Source: Ignavibacteria bacterium UBA2360 (GTDB lineage Bacteria > Bacteroidota > Ignavibacteria > Tepidaquicellales > OLB5). From it: a DNA stretch of 55,100 nucleotides. The DNA is taken from NCBI GenBank assembly GCA_002344125.1, contig DDTQ01000008.1:73877-128976 (forward strand), given 5' to 3'. Shown piece by piece: positions 32,962 through 41,841 of this stretch. How positions within the stretch are numbered: the first letter of the stretch is position 1; the number at the start of each line of letters is the position of its first letter. The position numbers and the translations under genes were made by a program. Below the pieces are notes generated by a model that was given only the letters and a program-made list of their open reading frames with translations, ran no database searches and had not been told where the DNA came from.

Positions 32962-34422
32962 ATGTTAAGGAAACCTGAAAAAGTTGTAAATTTTATCAAT
33001 GCTAAAGCATTTTATGTTGCTTTGTTATTAATTGTAATATTATGCGACACAAGTTTTGGGCAGAGTATAACGTGGCAAAGAACTTATGATGGACCCTTAC
33101 ATGAGGATGATATCGGCTATGATATTTGTGAAGCAGACGGTGATAATTTTTATATCGTTGGATATGCAAACAATAGCCCAAACGTAATTTTCACTATAAA
33201 AATTGATAAATTTGGTGAAACTATTTGGACAAGAACTCTTAGCCACCCAAACGGTTTATCAATCAGAGCTTTTGCCGTGGTCTCAAGCGGCGATGGTGGA
33301 TGTGTTTTGACTGGAAGCTGGGATTCATCTTTTACTATTAAATATGACATGTCAGGTAATTTAGTGTGGTTAAAATTTTATGGGGGAAATAATATCGACT
33401 GTTATGATATTCTACGAACTGCGGACGGGGGGTATCTATCATGCGGGAGGGTTCATTTGAATGGGTATATTTTGAAAATCGATTCCTCAGGAAATTTTCT
33501 ATGGGATAGAACCCTTACCTCTATGGGCGTAAGAGCCTACCTTTCAACAGTAAATAGTATTGATCAAGGTATGATTCTAGCGGGGGCATTTAGTGTAACA
33601 CCAAATGTACCTGGAGATGCACTCTTCACCAAGTTAGATTCATCTGGCAACATACTTAATGAGAACAAATTTAAAATGTTTAGTTCAAGTACCAGCATAA
33701 CTTCTATTTGCAATACTGAGCGTTACTACTTCGCAGCAGGAAATTTTTTTAGTGGTCAGGATTCACGTGTTTTCATTTCGAAATTAGGATTGAATGGTGA
33801 AATTATTGACACAATTTCCTTTTATTCGATGAGAAATGAATACGAACCTAGATTGGTTTCTATAAATTCAAACAGAATTGTTTACACTTCTATTAAAGAT
33901 ACAACTTATCCTATACCAAGTTTTGTATTAATCAGAATTCTGGATTCATCATTTAATGTTATAGACCAGAAATCTTTTCGATGGACCGAAGATTTAACAA
34001 TTAAATCAATACTCCCGGTAAATAATGGTGATATTCTATTTGCCGGCTGGAGCAAAGACCCGGCACCAATCAGAGCGAATGTATATGCTCTTCGAACTGA
34101 TAGTATGCTTAATGCTATGCAACCAATTGGAATTCTTTCTCAAAACAATAATGTACCAAATCAATTTATGCTCGAAAGTTTTCCTAATCCATTCAACCCA
34201 AATACAAAAATAAGATATTATCTACCAGAGAAAGCAAATATAACCGTGAAAGTATTTGATATTAATGGAAAAGAGATAACAACACTAGTTAATGGGGACT
34301 TTCGACAAGGAAATCATGTGATCGATTGGCAGCCTGAAAATTGTTCAAGCGGGATATATTTTATTACACTTTATGCAAATAATGAATTACAAAATTACAT
34401 CAAAATTATTTATCTGAAATGA
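32962..34422 (+). CDS. Secreted repeat protein with T9SS sorting domain
   Basis: 486 residues. A signal peptide (FYVALLLIVILCDTSFGQ) precedes about five or six beta-propeller-like repeats (SxDGGCVLTGSWDSSFTIKYD, TADGGYLSCGRVHLNGYIL, IDQGMILAGAF), each of the form TxDGG-a strand-KLDSSGNxLWxK. The C-terminal T9SS sorting domain starts FMLESFPNPFNPNTKIRY and ends KIIYLK. Function unknown; related in style to the protein at 6484. Codon use is AT-rich. It probably forms a unit with the gene at 34449 (27-base gap). Confidence 0.82.
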   Translation: MLRKPEKVVNFINAKAFYVALLLIVILCDTSFGQSITWQRTYDGPLHEDDIGYDICEADGDNFYIVGYANNSPNVIFTIKIDKFGETIWTRTLSHPNGLSIRAFAVVSSGDGGCVLTGSWDSSFTIKYDMSGNLVWLKFYGGNNIDCYDILRTADGGYLSCGRVHLNGYILKIDSSGNFLWDRTLTSMGVRAYLSTVNSIDQGMILAGAFSVTPNVPGDALFTKLDSSGNILNENKFKMFSSSTSITSICNTERYYFAAGNFFSGQDSRVFISKLGLNGEIIDTISFYSMRNEYEPRLVSINSNRIVYTSIKDTTYPIPSFVLIRILDSSFNVIDQKSFRWTEDLTIKSILPVNNGDILFAGWSKDPAPIRANVYALRTDSMLNAMQPIGILSQNNNVPNQFMLESFPNPFNPNTKIRYYLPEKANITVKVFDINGKEITTLVNGDFRQGNHVIDWQPENCSSGIYFITLYANNELQNYIKIIYLK

Positions 34423-34448
34423 TTTAACGAAACTGGAGGATCACTCAA

Positions 34449-36008
34449 ATGAAAACACTAATTTTTGTTTTTTATATTTTTATTTTTTCATTTACTTTTG
34501 GAATTTTCTCGCAGGACCTCAGCGGAGGAGATGTAAAAGTGTCTAATCCCCTAGGGTCAGGCAAGACACTTTATGTTAGAGTTTATCCGGTTAGTATGAT
34601 CTTTAATGCTGATGAAGAATATGATTTACAAGCTAGTAATCCAATCCTAAATCGTTTCACATTTTTAAATGGCAGAAATATAGATGAAGATAAGTTTGAA
34701 ATTTTACCGGGTAACCTTACGGGTTGGAATGCCGATTGGGTAACTGATCCGGGAGGAAGTGTAGGAGGCTTAGGAGTTGGGGCATATAAATTTGAATTTT
34801 ACTGGGATGGACCAAATAATCTTAAAGATACTTGTGTAGTAGAGTTTGACTATGGATTCTGGAGAGATTTAACCTTTCATTACGATCCGGGTGATGATAA
34901 GATGAAATATTTTTTTGATTATTGCAACACAACAAATATCGATCTACCTCAAAACAGAAGAATTGAAAGCTGGAATAACCAATGTACAACGCGCACCAGG
35001 GTTCGGGGAGATTTCGTATATGACGCAAACAATAACAACAATTACATTATTCTACCACAGGATTTCAGACAGGATTGTTCAAATGAGAATCATGATACTT
35101 TAATTTCAACAAATCGTACAGGATACTTAACGAACAATCTATTTATAGATAAGAATGTATTTTCCCGTAATATTGTAAATACCAGTGGTAATTACATGCT
35201 TGAGCCTCCAACGGAAATTATCATTGGAAATCATTGTAATTTGAAAATAAATAGCGGAAAAGCATTTGTTTTAGAAACTGACTATTATTTTGATGAAAAT
35301 CCGATTTGGCATACCAGATTTCATATGTTACCATTTTCTACAGTTGAAATACTACAAAATAATGCTCAATTGATTTTCAAAAGATCTAATCATTTATATT
35401 TAGATTGTGATAGCAAAATAATTATTGGGAAGGGTTCTAAACTCGAAATGCAGACAGGGAGTAAACTTTGTATGAGCGGGGGGACTGTAAGCGGTCCGGG
35501 GCAATTCATTATTTCGGGTTTTATAAAGCGTTTACAATGTTTGGTACCTTGCGTCGAGGATAATATTTTTATGGATAGTACAAAATTAATCATTGAGCAA
35601 AATGCGGATTTTGAAATACCTGATAGTACAACATTTATTTTTAAAGGTAAAGAAACTGCTTTAATTTGTAATGACAGCTCAACCATTAAATTCGGCAAAG
35701 GCTCAAAACTTATTTTTGAAGATGGCGCAAGAATAAGCGCCAACGGCTGTAAATTTGTAAGTTATGATTCCACCCAAACCTGGGATGGCATTTATCTTTC
35801 CGATGACGCAAACGATACTATAAAGAACTGTGTCATTCAGAATGCATACAATGGCATAAATGTTTCAGAACCAAGTTCTATCAGTCTGACAAATTATACG
35901 ACTGAGATTACAAATTGTACTTTTAAAAATTCGACAAGTACACAGCTTCTTAATCAGGTTTACATAGATGGATCAAGCGGCGTGCTTGTTAAAGGGTGTT
36001 CAACTTAA
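34449..36008 (+). CDS. N-terminal part of a split right-handed beta-helix T9SS protein
   Basis: 519 residues: signal peptide IFVFYIFIFSFTFGIFSQ then an N-terminal domain of unknown fold (about 25-200), followed by a beta-helix region with repeats of hydrophobic and Asn turn residues (KLEMQTGSKLCMSGG, STIKFGKGSKLIFEDGARIS, NCVIQNAYNGINVSEPSS). It ends abruptly at TAA 36006-36008 in the middle of a repeat. The same frame continues with no further stop and carries the remaining helix and the sorting domain (36009-37505). So this is probably the first half of one gene of about 1017 residues. By itself it lacks a T9SS signal. Confidence 0.8.
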   Translation: MKTLIFVFYIFIFSFTFGIFSQDLSGGDVKVSNPLGSGKTLYVRVYPVSMIFNADEEYDLQASNPILNRFTFLNGRNIDEDKFEILPGNLTGWNADWVTDPGGSVGGLGVGAYKFEFYWDGPNNLKDTCVVEFDYGFWRDLTFHYDPGDDKMKYFFDYCNTTNIDLPQNRRIESWNNQCTTRTRVRGDFVYDANNNNNYIILPQDFRQDCSNENHDTLISTNRTGYLTNNLFIDKNVFSRNIVNTSGNYMLEPPTEIIIGNHCNLKINSGKAFVLETDYYFDENPIWHTRFHMLPFSTVEILQNNAQLIFKRSNHLYLDCDSKIIIGKGSKLEMQTGSKLCMSGGTVSGPGQFIISGFIKRLQCLVPCVEDNIFMDSTKLIIEQNADFEIPDSTTFIFKGKETALICNDSSTIKFGKGSKLIFEDGARISANGCKFVSYDSTQTWDGIYLSDDANDTIKNCVIQNAYNGINVSEPSSISLTNYTTEITNCTFKNSTSTQLLNQVYIDGSSGVLVKGCST

Positions 36009-36044
36009 TCGGGTATTTCATCGGGATTCGCTTCCTGTATTGTA

Positions 36045-37505
36045 ATGCAATATTGTCCTTCAGGTAGTGTGGTTATTGCAGATAATACTTTCAGTAACTG
36101 TGATATTGGCATTACAGCAATACAATCCTCACCCTATATCGCAAGAAACACAATTACAGGCTTAACAGGTACAGGAACAGGATTGTATCTGGATAACTCA
36201 AATGGTACCATTGAATACAATGTTGTAAATAACTTCGAAAAATCAATTGAATGCGGTTACTCTTCTCCATATTTACTTAAAAATACATTTTGTGATGCAT
36301 CTGATATGATAGTTCAGCTTTATTCGGCTTCTATCCCTGTAATGCGACCCGTAAACTCCGGAACAGTAACAAGATGGCTTGGCGGGAACAATACTTTATC
36401 CGGAATGCCAACAACAGGCGCATTTGTTTTGGAAAAGGAAAGCTACCCCATGATGGATTCAGGTTACAACAAAATACTCACAAACGGTTATAATTACGTA
36501 TCGGGGGATCTTGATGGCGACCTTGAAGCGGGTATGAACCATTGGCAGGATAATCCACCAAATACAGCATATTATGCAGTATCTGGCGGTGATGTTATTT
36601 ATGACCCTGTATTCAATGGAACAAGCCTGCCAACAATGGATTATTACGACCTCAATTCCATAGGTTTTGGAATGTATGACAGCGTTTTTGTAACAGATAA
36701 CGGCGATAACCCACTTGCAGGTTCACTCTATATGCAGGCATATTCAAATGAAATGTCAGGAAATTATTCAACTGCAATTTCTAAATACAAAGATGTAGTA
36801 ACAGAATACAAAACATCAACCTACTCAACAGTTTCACTTGCAAGGATATTCAACTGCCTTGAAAAGAGTAACGGCAGTGTATCTGATTACAGTAATATTC
36901 AGAGTTATTACACAGGTATAAAAAGTGATACCAACAACACAAAGGAATCCAGAGAAATCTCCGAAGACTTTGTGATCAAGAGCAAGGTCAGACAGGGTAA
37001 CATCATGGAAGCGGTAAGCGACTATGAGAATATATATCAAAATAACCAGAATACACACAAAGGAACACACGCATTACTTAACAAACTTTGTTTGTTAAAG
37101 TATGGCGCCGGCGGTGATAATCCGAACAGCAGTTCAGGTACAGAAAGTAAAATTAATATATTATCGTTAATCAGCGGAAAATCATTGAGCCAAAATATAA
37201 GCAACAATGCAAATAATATACCTAGAACATTTAAGCTGCACCAGAATTACCCAAACCCGTTTAATCCAACAACTAACATTAAATATGAAATCCCAAGGGA
37301 TGCAAATGTATCAATAAAGATATATGATCTTCTTGGCAGAGAAGTATTCAATATAAATGAGTACAAAACTGCTGGAAATTATGAAGTGATGTTTGATGGA
37401 AGCAATTTAGCGAGTGGGTTGTATTTTTATAGCCTCGAAGCAAGTCCTTCGACAAGTTCAGGACGAGGATACTTTGAAACTAAAAAAATGGTTCTGATAA
37501 AGTAA
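36045..37505 (+). CDS. C-terminal part of the split beta-helix protein, with T9SS sorting domain
   Basis: 486 residues in the same frame as the gene at 34449, separated only by one TAA (36006-36008). It has no signal peptide, begins mid-helix (CPSGSVVIADNTFSNCDIGI, IQSSPYIARNTITGL), then has an alpha-helical segment (about 230-330, TPR-like: YMQAYSNEMSGNYSTAISKY), and ends in a T9SS sorting domain LHQNYPNPFNPTTNIKYEIP to KKMVLIK. The sorting domain contains an in-frame palindrome (37433-37468, giving SPSTSSGRG). A start at ATG 36045 is possible, but without export it would not reach the T9SS. Confidence 0.78.
   Translation: MQYCPSGSVVIADNTFSNCDIGITAIQSSPYIARNTITGLTGTGTGLYLDNSNGTIEYNVVNNFEKSIECGYSSPYLLKNTFCDASDMIVQLYSASIPVMRPVNSGTVTRWLGGNNTLSGMPTTGAFVLEKESYPMMDSGYNKILTNGYNYVSGDLDGDLEAGMNHWQDNPPNTAYYAVSGGDVIYDPVFNGTSLPTMDYYDLNSIGFGMYDSVFVTDNGDNPLAGSLYMQAYSNEMSGNYSTAISKYKDVVTEYKTSTYSTVSLARIFNCLEKSNGSVSDYSNIQSYYTGIKSDTNNTKESREISEDFVIKSKVRQGNIMEAVSDYENIYQNNQNTHKGTHALLNKLCLLKYGAGGDNPNSSSGTESKINILSLISGKSLSQNISNNANNIPRTFKLHQNYPNPFNPTTNIKYEIPRDANVSIKIYDLLGREVFNINEYKTAGNYEVMFDGSNLASGLYFYSLEASPSTSSGRGYFETKKMVLIK
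37433..37468 (+). repeat. Short palindrome inserted in the T9SS sorting domain
   Basis: CCTCG (37433-37437) pairs with CGAGG (37464-37468), and GTCCT (37444-37448) with AGGAC (37460-37464), around TCGACAAGTTC. It encodes nine residues, SPSTSSGRG, absent from the otherwise matching end of the protein at 30049. It resembles the widespread TCCTTCGACAAGnTCAGGA repeat. Confidence 0.65.
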
Positions 37506-37532
37506 CGAATAGTGAAATTTAGAAACATTCCT

Positions 37533-37567
37533 AAACCTGCCAGGTCTTGAAGACCTGGCAGGTTTTG
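37533..37567 (+). terminator. Hairpin terminator / repeat after the split T9SS gene
   Basis: AAACCTGCCAGGTCTT (37533-37548) and AAGACCTGGCAGGTTT (37550-37565) form a perfect 16-bp stem around one base, followed by TGCTTTG. A near copy follows the BNR gene at 32735. Confidence 0.75.
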
Positions 37568-37754
37568 CTTTGTACAGTGATGCACTTCAAATATCATCTG
37601 TCGAAATTAAGTGACCCACACCAGCTCCCCCTGTCAGGGTGAGGGTGAGTTAACAACGCAATCATTGGTGATTTCTGCATAGCTGGTTTTATACCATCGG
37701 ATTAAACTAAGTCAATCTGAAGTAACTCCGCTTTTAAATCTCCCAAATTTTTCG
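37568..37754. other. Intergenic stretch, no gene
   Basis: No coding signal. A short degenerate copy of the G-rich repeat (CCAGCTCCCCCTGTCAGGGT, 37621-37640, then GAGGGTGAG) is present. Confidence 0.4.
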
Positions 37755-37762
37755 TAAATTTG
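37755..37762 (+). promoter_or_regulatory. TAAATTTG promoter box before the ATP-grasp gene
   Basis: TAAATTTG matches the Bacteroidota -7 pattern, 97 bases before the ATG of the cluster's first gene. The -33 region is only T-rich. The leader between is AT-rich and holds an AAAGGAG ribosome site at 37840-37846. Confidence 0.4.
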
Positions 37763-37858
37763 TAATTCCTGCACGGATAAATCCCCTAAAAACACACAAA
37801 AACAGCATTTTTAGCATAGATTTTAGAAAAAATATATATAAAGGAGTTAAATAATAGT

Positions 37859-38956
37859 ATGAAACGAATCGGAATATTGTTTGGCCAGGAAAATACTTTC
37901 CCGCAGGCTTTTATTGATAGAGTTAACCATAAAGCCAGGGAAATGAACGTTGAAATAACCGCTGAAGCGGTTCAGATAGATAAAGTCATACAGGGCGAAC
38001 CCTTGAAGTATCACGTCATTATAGATAGAATTTCGCAGGATGTACCATTCTACCGCGCATATTTAAAAAATGCGGCTGCAAGCGGAACTGCTGTTATTAA
38101 CAATCCGTTCTGGTGGAGTGCTGATGAAAAATTCTTTAACAATTCATTAATGACAAAGATAGGTGTACCGGTTCCTAAAACCGTTATACTTCCTTCAAAT
38201 CAATTACCCGCTGATACAAATCATAATTCATTCCGTAATTTAACTTTTCCGCTTGACTGGGAAGGTATATTCAATTATATCGGATTCCCCGCATACTTCA
38301 AGCCGCATTCAGGCGGCGGATGGAAAAGTGTTTACAAATGCAGCAATCCCGAAGAACTTTTCAAAAATTACGCTGAAACCGAACAGCTTGTGATGATGCT
38401 GCAGGAAGAAATTATTTTTGATGAGTATTACAGAATATACTGCCTTGATAGACAGGATGTATGGGTAATGCCTTATGAGCCGCGCAATCCTCACCACTTA
38501 AGATATTTACAGGATACCAAGGTTGAACCCGCAAGAAACCAGATGCTTACAGATGTTGTACTGAAAATAAACCGTGCGCTGGGATATGATTTCAATACTG
38601 TTGAGCTTGCATTGAGAGATGGCATTCCTTACGCTATCGATTTCTGCAATCCCGCACCCGATGCTGATGTACATTCAGTTGGCGAAGCTAATTTTGAGTG
38701 GATAGTTGAAGCTGCCGCAAATATGGCGATCCGCAGAGCAATGAATCACAGGGAAGGTCTTAATAATTTAACATGGGGTGATTTTGTTTACGCATCAGCT
38801 AATAATGAGCCTATTGTCGAAGGATCATACGATAATTCAGTAAAAAAAAAGCCCAAAATTAAATTAGGCACCAAAAAGGCTGCAACTAAAGCCAAAACCG
38901 TCTCTGTTGGCGAAGTTAAATCTGAAAAGAAATCGAAGAAGATTAAGGCTGCTTAA
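37859..38956 (+). CDS. ATP-grasp (RimK-like) ligase with lysine-rich tail
   Basis: 365 residues. An N-terminal pre-ATP-grasp domain (RIGILFGQENTFPQAF) is followed by an ATP-grasp fold: FPAYFKPHSGGGWKSVYK (about 141-158, nucleotide loop), MMLQEEIIFDEYYRIY, and metal-site region YAIDFCNPAPDADVHSVGE. ATP-grasp enzymes join a carboxylate to an amine or thiol through an acyl phosphate. The last about 37 residues are a low-complexity basic tail (KKKPKIKLGTKKAATKAKT, SEKKSKKIKAA), which is odd for the family. It is followed by a carboxylate-amine ligase gene. Substrates unknown. Confidence 0.82.
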   Translation: MKRIGILFGQENTFPQAFIDRVNHKAREMNVEITAEAVQIDKVIQGEPLKYHVIIDRISQDVPFYRAYLKNAAASGTAVINNPFWWSADEKFFNNSLMTKIGVPVPKTVILPSNQLPADTNHNSFRNLTFPLDWEGIFNYIGFPAYFKPHSGGGWKSVYKCSNPEELFKNYAETEQLVMMLQEEIIFDEYYRIYCLDRQDVWVMPYEPRNPHHLRYLQDTKVEPARNQMLTDVVLKINRALGYDFNTVELALRDGIPYAIDFCNPAPDADVHSVGEANFEWIVEAAANMAIRRAMNHREGLNNLTWGDFVYASANNEPIVEGSYDNSVKKKPKIKLGTKKAATKAKTVSVGEVKSEKKSKKIKAA

Positions 38957-38962
38957 GTGCTG

Positions 38963-39020
38963 ACCTCACCCCAATCACGCCTTTGGCGTGATTTCCCCCT
39001 CTCCAAAGGAGAGGGGAGCG
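38963..39020. repeat. Interspersed palindromic repeat, reverse orientation
   Basis: AATCACGCC-ttt-GGCGTGATT (38973-38993) then CCCCTCTCC-aaa-GGAGAGGGG (38996-39016), preceded by CCTCACCCC. Same family as 1-115, 32470 and 54850-55100. It separates the first two genes of the ligase cluster. Confidence 0.8.
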
Positions 39021-39159
39021 TAGTTCACTAAGCTTATGTTAAAATCTAGAATAGAGATTCCCGCTTTCGCCTTAGAGACATGGCAAACGGGAATGATGAC
39101 ACCATATATTGCTTTATTAATCTTTAATACATAGATTGTAGCTCAATATTAATAAAATT

Positions 39160-40269
39160 ATGGATAAGCATATTTTTACACTTGGTATCGAAGAAGAGTT
39201 CATGCTGGTTGATCCAAAAACCAGGGCTCTAGTATCACACATGCAGCAGATAGTTGATTCAGGAAAGGTACTGCTTAAGGAGCAGATAAAACCTGAAATG
39301 CATGCCTCTGTAGTTGAAGTTGGTACCAAAATATGCCGTGATATCCACGAAGCGCGCGATGAGGTTACCAGTCTGCGCTCTAACCTGGCCTCGCTTGCAA
39401 AAGAAGCGGGTTTCAGGATTGCAGCCTCGGGCACGCACCCTTTTACGCACTGGAATGAAGTTTCAATAACTGATCACCCGCGTTACCATGAGATAGTAAA
39501 TGAAATGCAGGAAGCCGCGCGCGCGAACCTGATCTTCGGACTGCACGTGCATGTTGGCTTGCCCAACCGCGAAACAGGTATTCAGATAATGAACGCGGTG
39601 AGGTATTTTATTCCGCATATATTCGCGCTTTCTACTAATTCACCATTCTGGCTTGGACGCAACACCGGTTTTAAATCATACCGCGTTAAGGTTTTTGATA
39701 AATTCCCGAGAACAGGCATCCCTGATTATTACGATACCGTAACGGAATTTGATAATTACGTCAACCTGCTTATCAAAACCAATTGTATTGATAACGGCAA
39801 AAAGATCTGGTATGATATCAGGCTTCACCCGTATTTCAATACGCTGGAATTCCGCATGTGCGATATACCAATGAGGGTTGATGAGACAATCTGTCTTGCC
39901 GCACTTATGCAGGCTGTTGTTGTTAAGCTGTATAAGTTAATGCGACAGAATCTTGGATTCAGAATATACCGCAGAGCGCTGATAAATGAAAACAAATGGC
40001 GCGCTGCAAGATACGGCACCGAAGGCAAACTGATCGATTTTGGCAAGCAGGAAGAGGTTGATTTCAAAATTCTCGCAATGGAGCTTATTTCGTTTATCAG
40101 TGATGTTGTTGATGATCTTGGCAGCTGGGAAGAGGTTAACTACATATTGCAGATGCTGCAAAACGGTACCGGGGCTGATAGGCAGCTTTCTGCCTGGGAT
40201 GGCACCCAGGAAGGGCTGAAAAAAGTTGTTGATCTTATCATTGATGAAACTCATTTAGGGCTAAGTTAA
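39160..40269 (+). CDS. Carboxylate-amine ligase (GCS2/YbdK family)
   Basis: 369 residues of the glutamate-cysteine ligase type 2 family, which forms amide bonds between a carboxylate and an amine with ATP. TLGIEEEFMLVDPKT at the N-terminus, HASVVEVGTKIC, SGTHPFTHW, FGLHVHVGLPN (metal-binding His), NSPFWLG, TLEFRMCDIPMRVDE and NKWRAARYGTEGKLID all match. Length fits YbdK. The acceptor is not predictable. Next to two ATP-grasp genes and an aminopeptidase, so a small peptide or a modified amino acid is a reasonable product (inference). Confidence 0.92.
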   Translation: MDKHIFTLGIEEEFMLVDPKTRALVSHMQQIVDSGKVLLKEQIKPEMHASVVEVGTKICRDIHEARDEVTSLRSNLASLAKEAGFRIAASGTHPFTHWNEVSITDHPRYHEIVNEMQEAARANLIFGLHVHVGLPNRETGIQIMNAVRYFIPHIFALSTNSPFWLGRNTGFKSYRVKVFDKFPRTGIPDYYDTVTEFDNYVNLLIKTNCIDNGKKIWYDIRLHPYFNTLEFRMCDIPMRVDETICLAALMQAVVVKLYKLMRQNLGFRIYRRALINENKWRAARYGTEGKLIDFGKQEEVDFKILAMELISFISDVVDDLGSWEEVNYILQMLQNGTGADRQLSAWDGTQEGLKKVVDLIIDETHLGLS

Positions 40270-40321
40270 CTCAGTTTACAAATAGATAAAAAAATTATAA
40301 ACAAAATATACATTTTACTTA

Positions 40322-41341
40322 ATGGATCAAATGCATACAGTTGTTGATTTTGATAAAGAGCTTTCCGAAGGCGCCTATAATGCAATTGTTGTTTGCCTGA
40401 GGCTTAAACCGGAAGAAAGGATCACTATCATTACCGATAATGAATCCCTTGAAATAGCATCATCTCTTGTAGCAGAAGTGAACAAAGTTGGCGCGGAGTG
40501 CAGCCTTATGGTAATTGAAGATTACGCTTCGAGGCCGCTTAAAAATATGCCGCAGCCGATTCTTGATGATCTTGCAAAATCGCAGGTGAGTATATTCTGC
40601 GCAATTGCCCATACGGGCGAGCTTCGCTCAAGAATAGATATGACCGAGGTTGTTGATAAACACAAGATACGCCACGGGCACATGGTTAATATCAATAAGC
40701 AGATAATGCTTGAAGGAATGCGCGCTGATTTCTTAAAAGTTGATGAGATCTCACAAAAACTCATAGAGAAAGCCAGGAAAGCAAAAGTTATTACTATTAA
40801 GAGTCCCGCAGGTACCGATATGATAAGTACATTTTCAACCGGCTTAAAATGGCTAAAGACAAGCGGAATAATTTCTGTGGAGAAGTGGGGCAATCTGCCC
40901 GGAGGTGAAATTTTTACTTCACCTGAAAGCTGTAACGGTGTATTTGTTGTTGATGGCGTTGTGGGAGATTACCTGTGCCAGAAATACGGCGATCTGAAAG
41001 ATACACCACTTAAGATCTGGATCAAAGATTCACGCATAACAAAAATGGAATGCGAGAACAAAGAACTTCTCGAAGAATTCACTGCATACACAATGACTGA
41101 TGAGAACAGTAACAGGGTGGGTGAGTTTGCCATTGGTACAAATATAGCGTGCAAACATGTTATTGGACATATTTTGCAGGATGAAAAATTACCGACTATA
41201 CATATAGCGTTCGGTCACCCGTATTCAGCGCATACCGGCGCTGACTGGCAATCCACCACGCACATCGATTGCGTTAGTGTTGATTGCAGCATATGGCTGG
41301 ATGATGAACAGGTGATGGATAACGGGAAATTCCTGATATAA
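40322..41341 (+). CDS. M29-family (thermophilic aminopeptidase-like) metallopeptidase
   Basis: 339 residues. Similar to the leucyl aminopeptidase of family M29, with a two-metal site: GGEIFTSPE in WGNLPGGEIFTSP, EFAIGTN (metal glutamate), HIAFGHPYSAHTGADWQSTT and HIDCVSVD (His and Asp ligands). Such enzymes trim N-terminal residues. Its location among amide-bond ligases suggests it edits or recycles the peptide product, which is inference. It lies 53 bases after the carboxylate-amine ligase. Confidence 0.87.
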   Translation: MDQMHTVVDFDKELSEGAYNAIVVCLRLKPEERITIITDNESLEIASSLVAEVNKVGAECSLMVIEDYASRPLKNMPQPILDDLAKSQVSIFCAIAHTGELRSRIDMTEVVDKHKIRHGHMVNINKQIMLEGMRADFLKVDEISQKLIEKARKAKVITIKSPAGTDMISTFSTGLKWLKTSGIISVEKWGNLPGGEIFTSPESCNGVFVVDGVVGDYLCQKYGDLKDTPLKIWIKDSRITKMECENKELLEEFTAYTMTDENSNRVGEFAIGTNIACKHVIGHILQDEKLPTIHIAFGHPYSAHTGADWQSTTHIDCVSVDCSIWLDDEQVMDNGKFLI

Positions 41342-41368
41342 AAGTTTTTTAGAATTAATCTTAAAAAT

Positions 41369-41782
41369 ATGAAAAACTTATTTTGTTTTTCGCTTTTTGT
41401 ATTTGCTTTTGTTATTTGTGTTAACGGATGTTCAGAAGATTCAAACGTAACGCAAACAAATACAGTAACCAACCGCGTGCCTGATAAACCAAAAAATCCG
41501 TCACCGGCTGACAGCTCAGAAAATATTGATCCAAATGTTGTGATGATACTTTCGTGGCAATGCAGTGACCCCGATGAGAATGATACGCTTAAGTACGATG
41601 TTTATATAAGCAATAGTCTCCCTGTGGGTAATACGCCTATTGCAACCGGACTCTTGAATCCTTCATATGGTTTGGGCATTGTGGCTCCGAATACAAGTTA
41701 TTTCTGGAAAGTTGTCGCAACCGATAACAACGGCGGTTCAAGCACCGGTAATACGTGGAGATTTAAGACCGGCAGCAGATAA
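41369..41782 (+). CDS. Small Fn3-like lipoprotein
   Basis: 137 residues: lipoprotein signal (FCFSLFVFAFVICVNGC, then SEDS) followed by one fibronectin-III-like domain (PDKPKNPSPADSSENIDPNV, LSWQCSDPDENDTLKYDVYI, NTSYFWKVVATDNNGGSS). Outer-membrane or periplasmic surface protein, unknown target. A tandem paralogue follows at 41842. Confidence 0.78.
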   Translation: MKNLFCFSLFVFAFVICVNGCSEDSNVTQTNTVTNRVPDKPKNPSPADSSENIDPNVVMILSWQCSDPDENDTLKYDVYISNSLPVGNTPIATGLLNPSYGLGIVAPNTSYFWKVVATDNNGGSSTGNTWRFKTGSR

Positions 41783-41841
41783 TAAGTTTTAGAGATATTT
41801 CAGTCATTTTCACTAACTATAAAACTGAAATTCATAAACCA

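Noticed and set aside
34449..37505. TAA read as a sense codon (recoding)
   Set aside because: Every other gene in the window ends normally at TAA, and no recoding signal is seen; a nonsense mutation is simpler.
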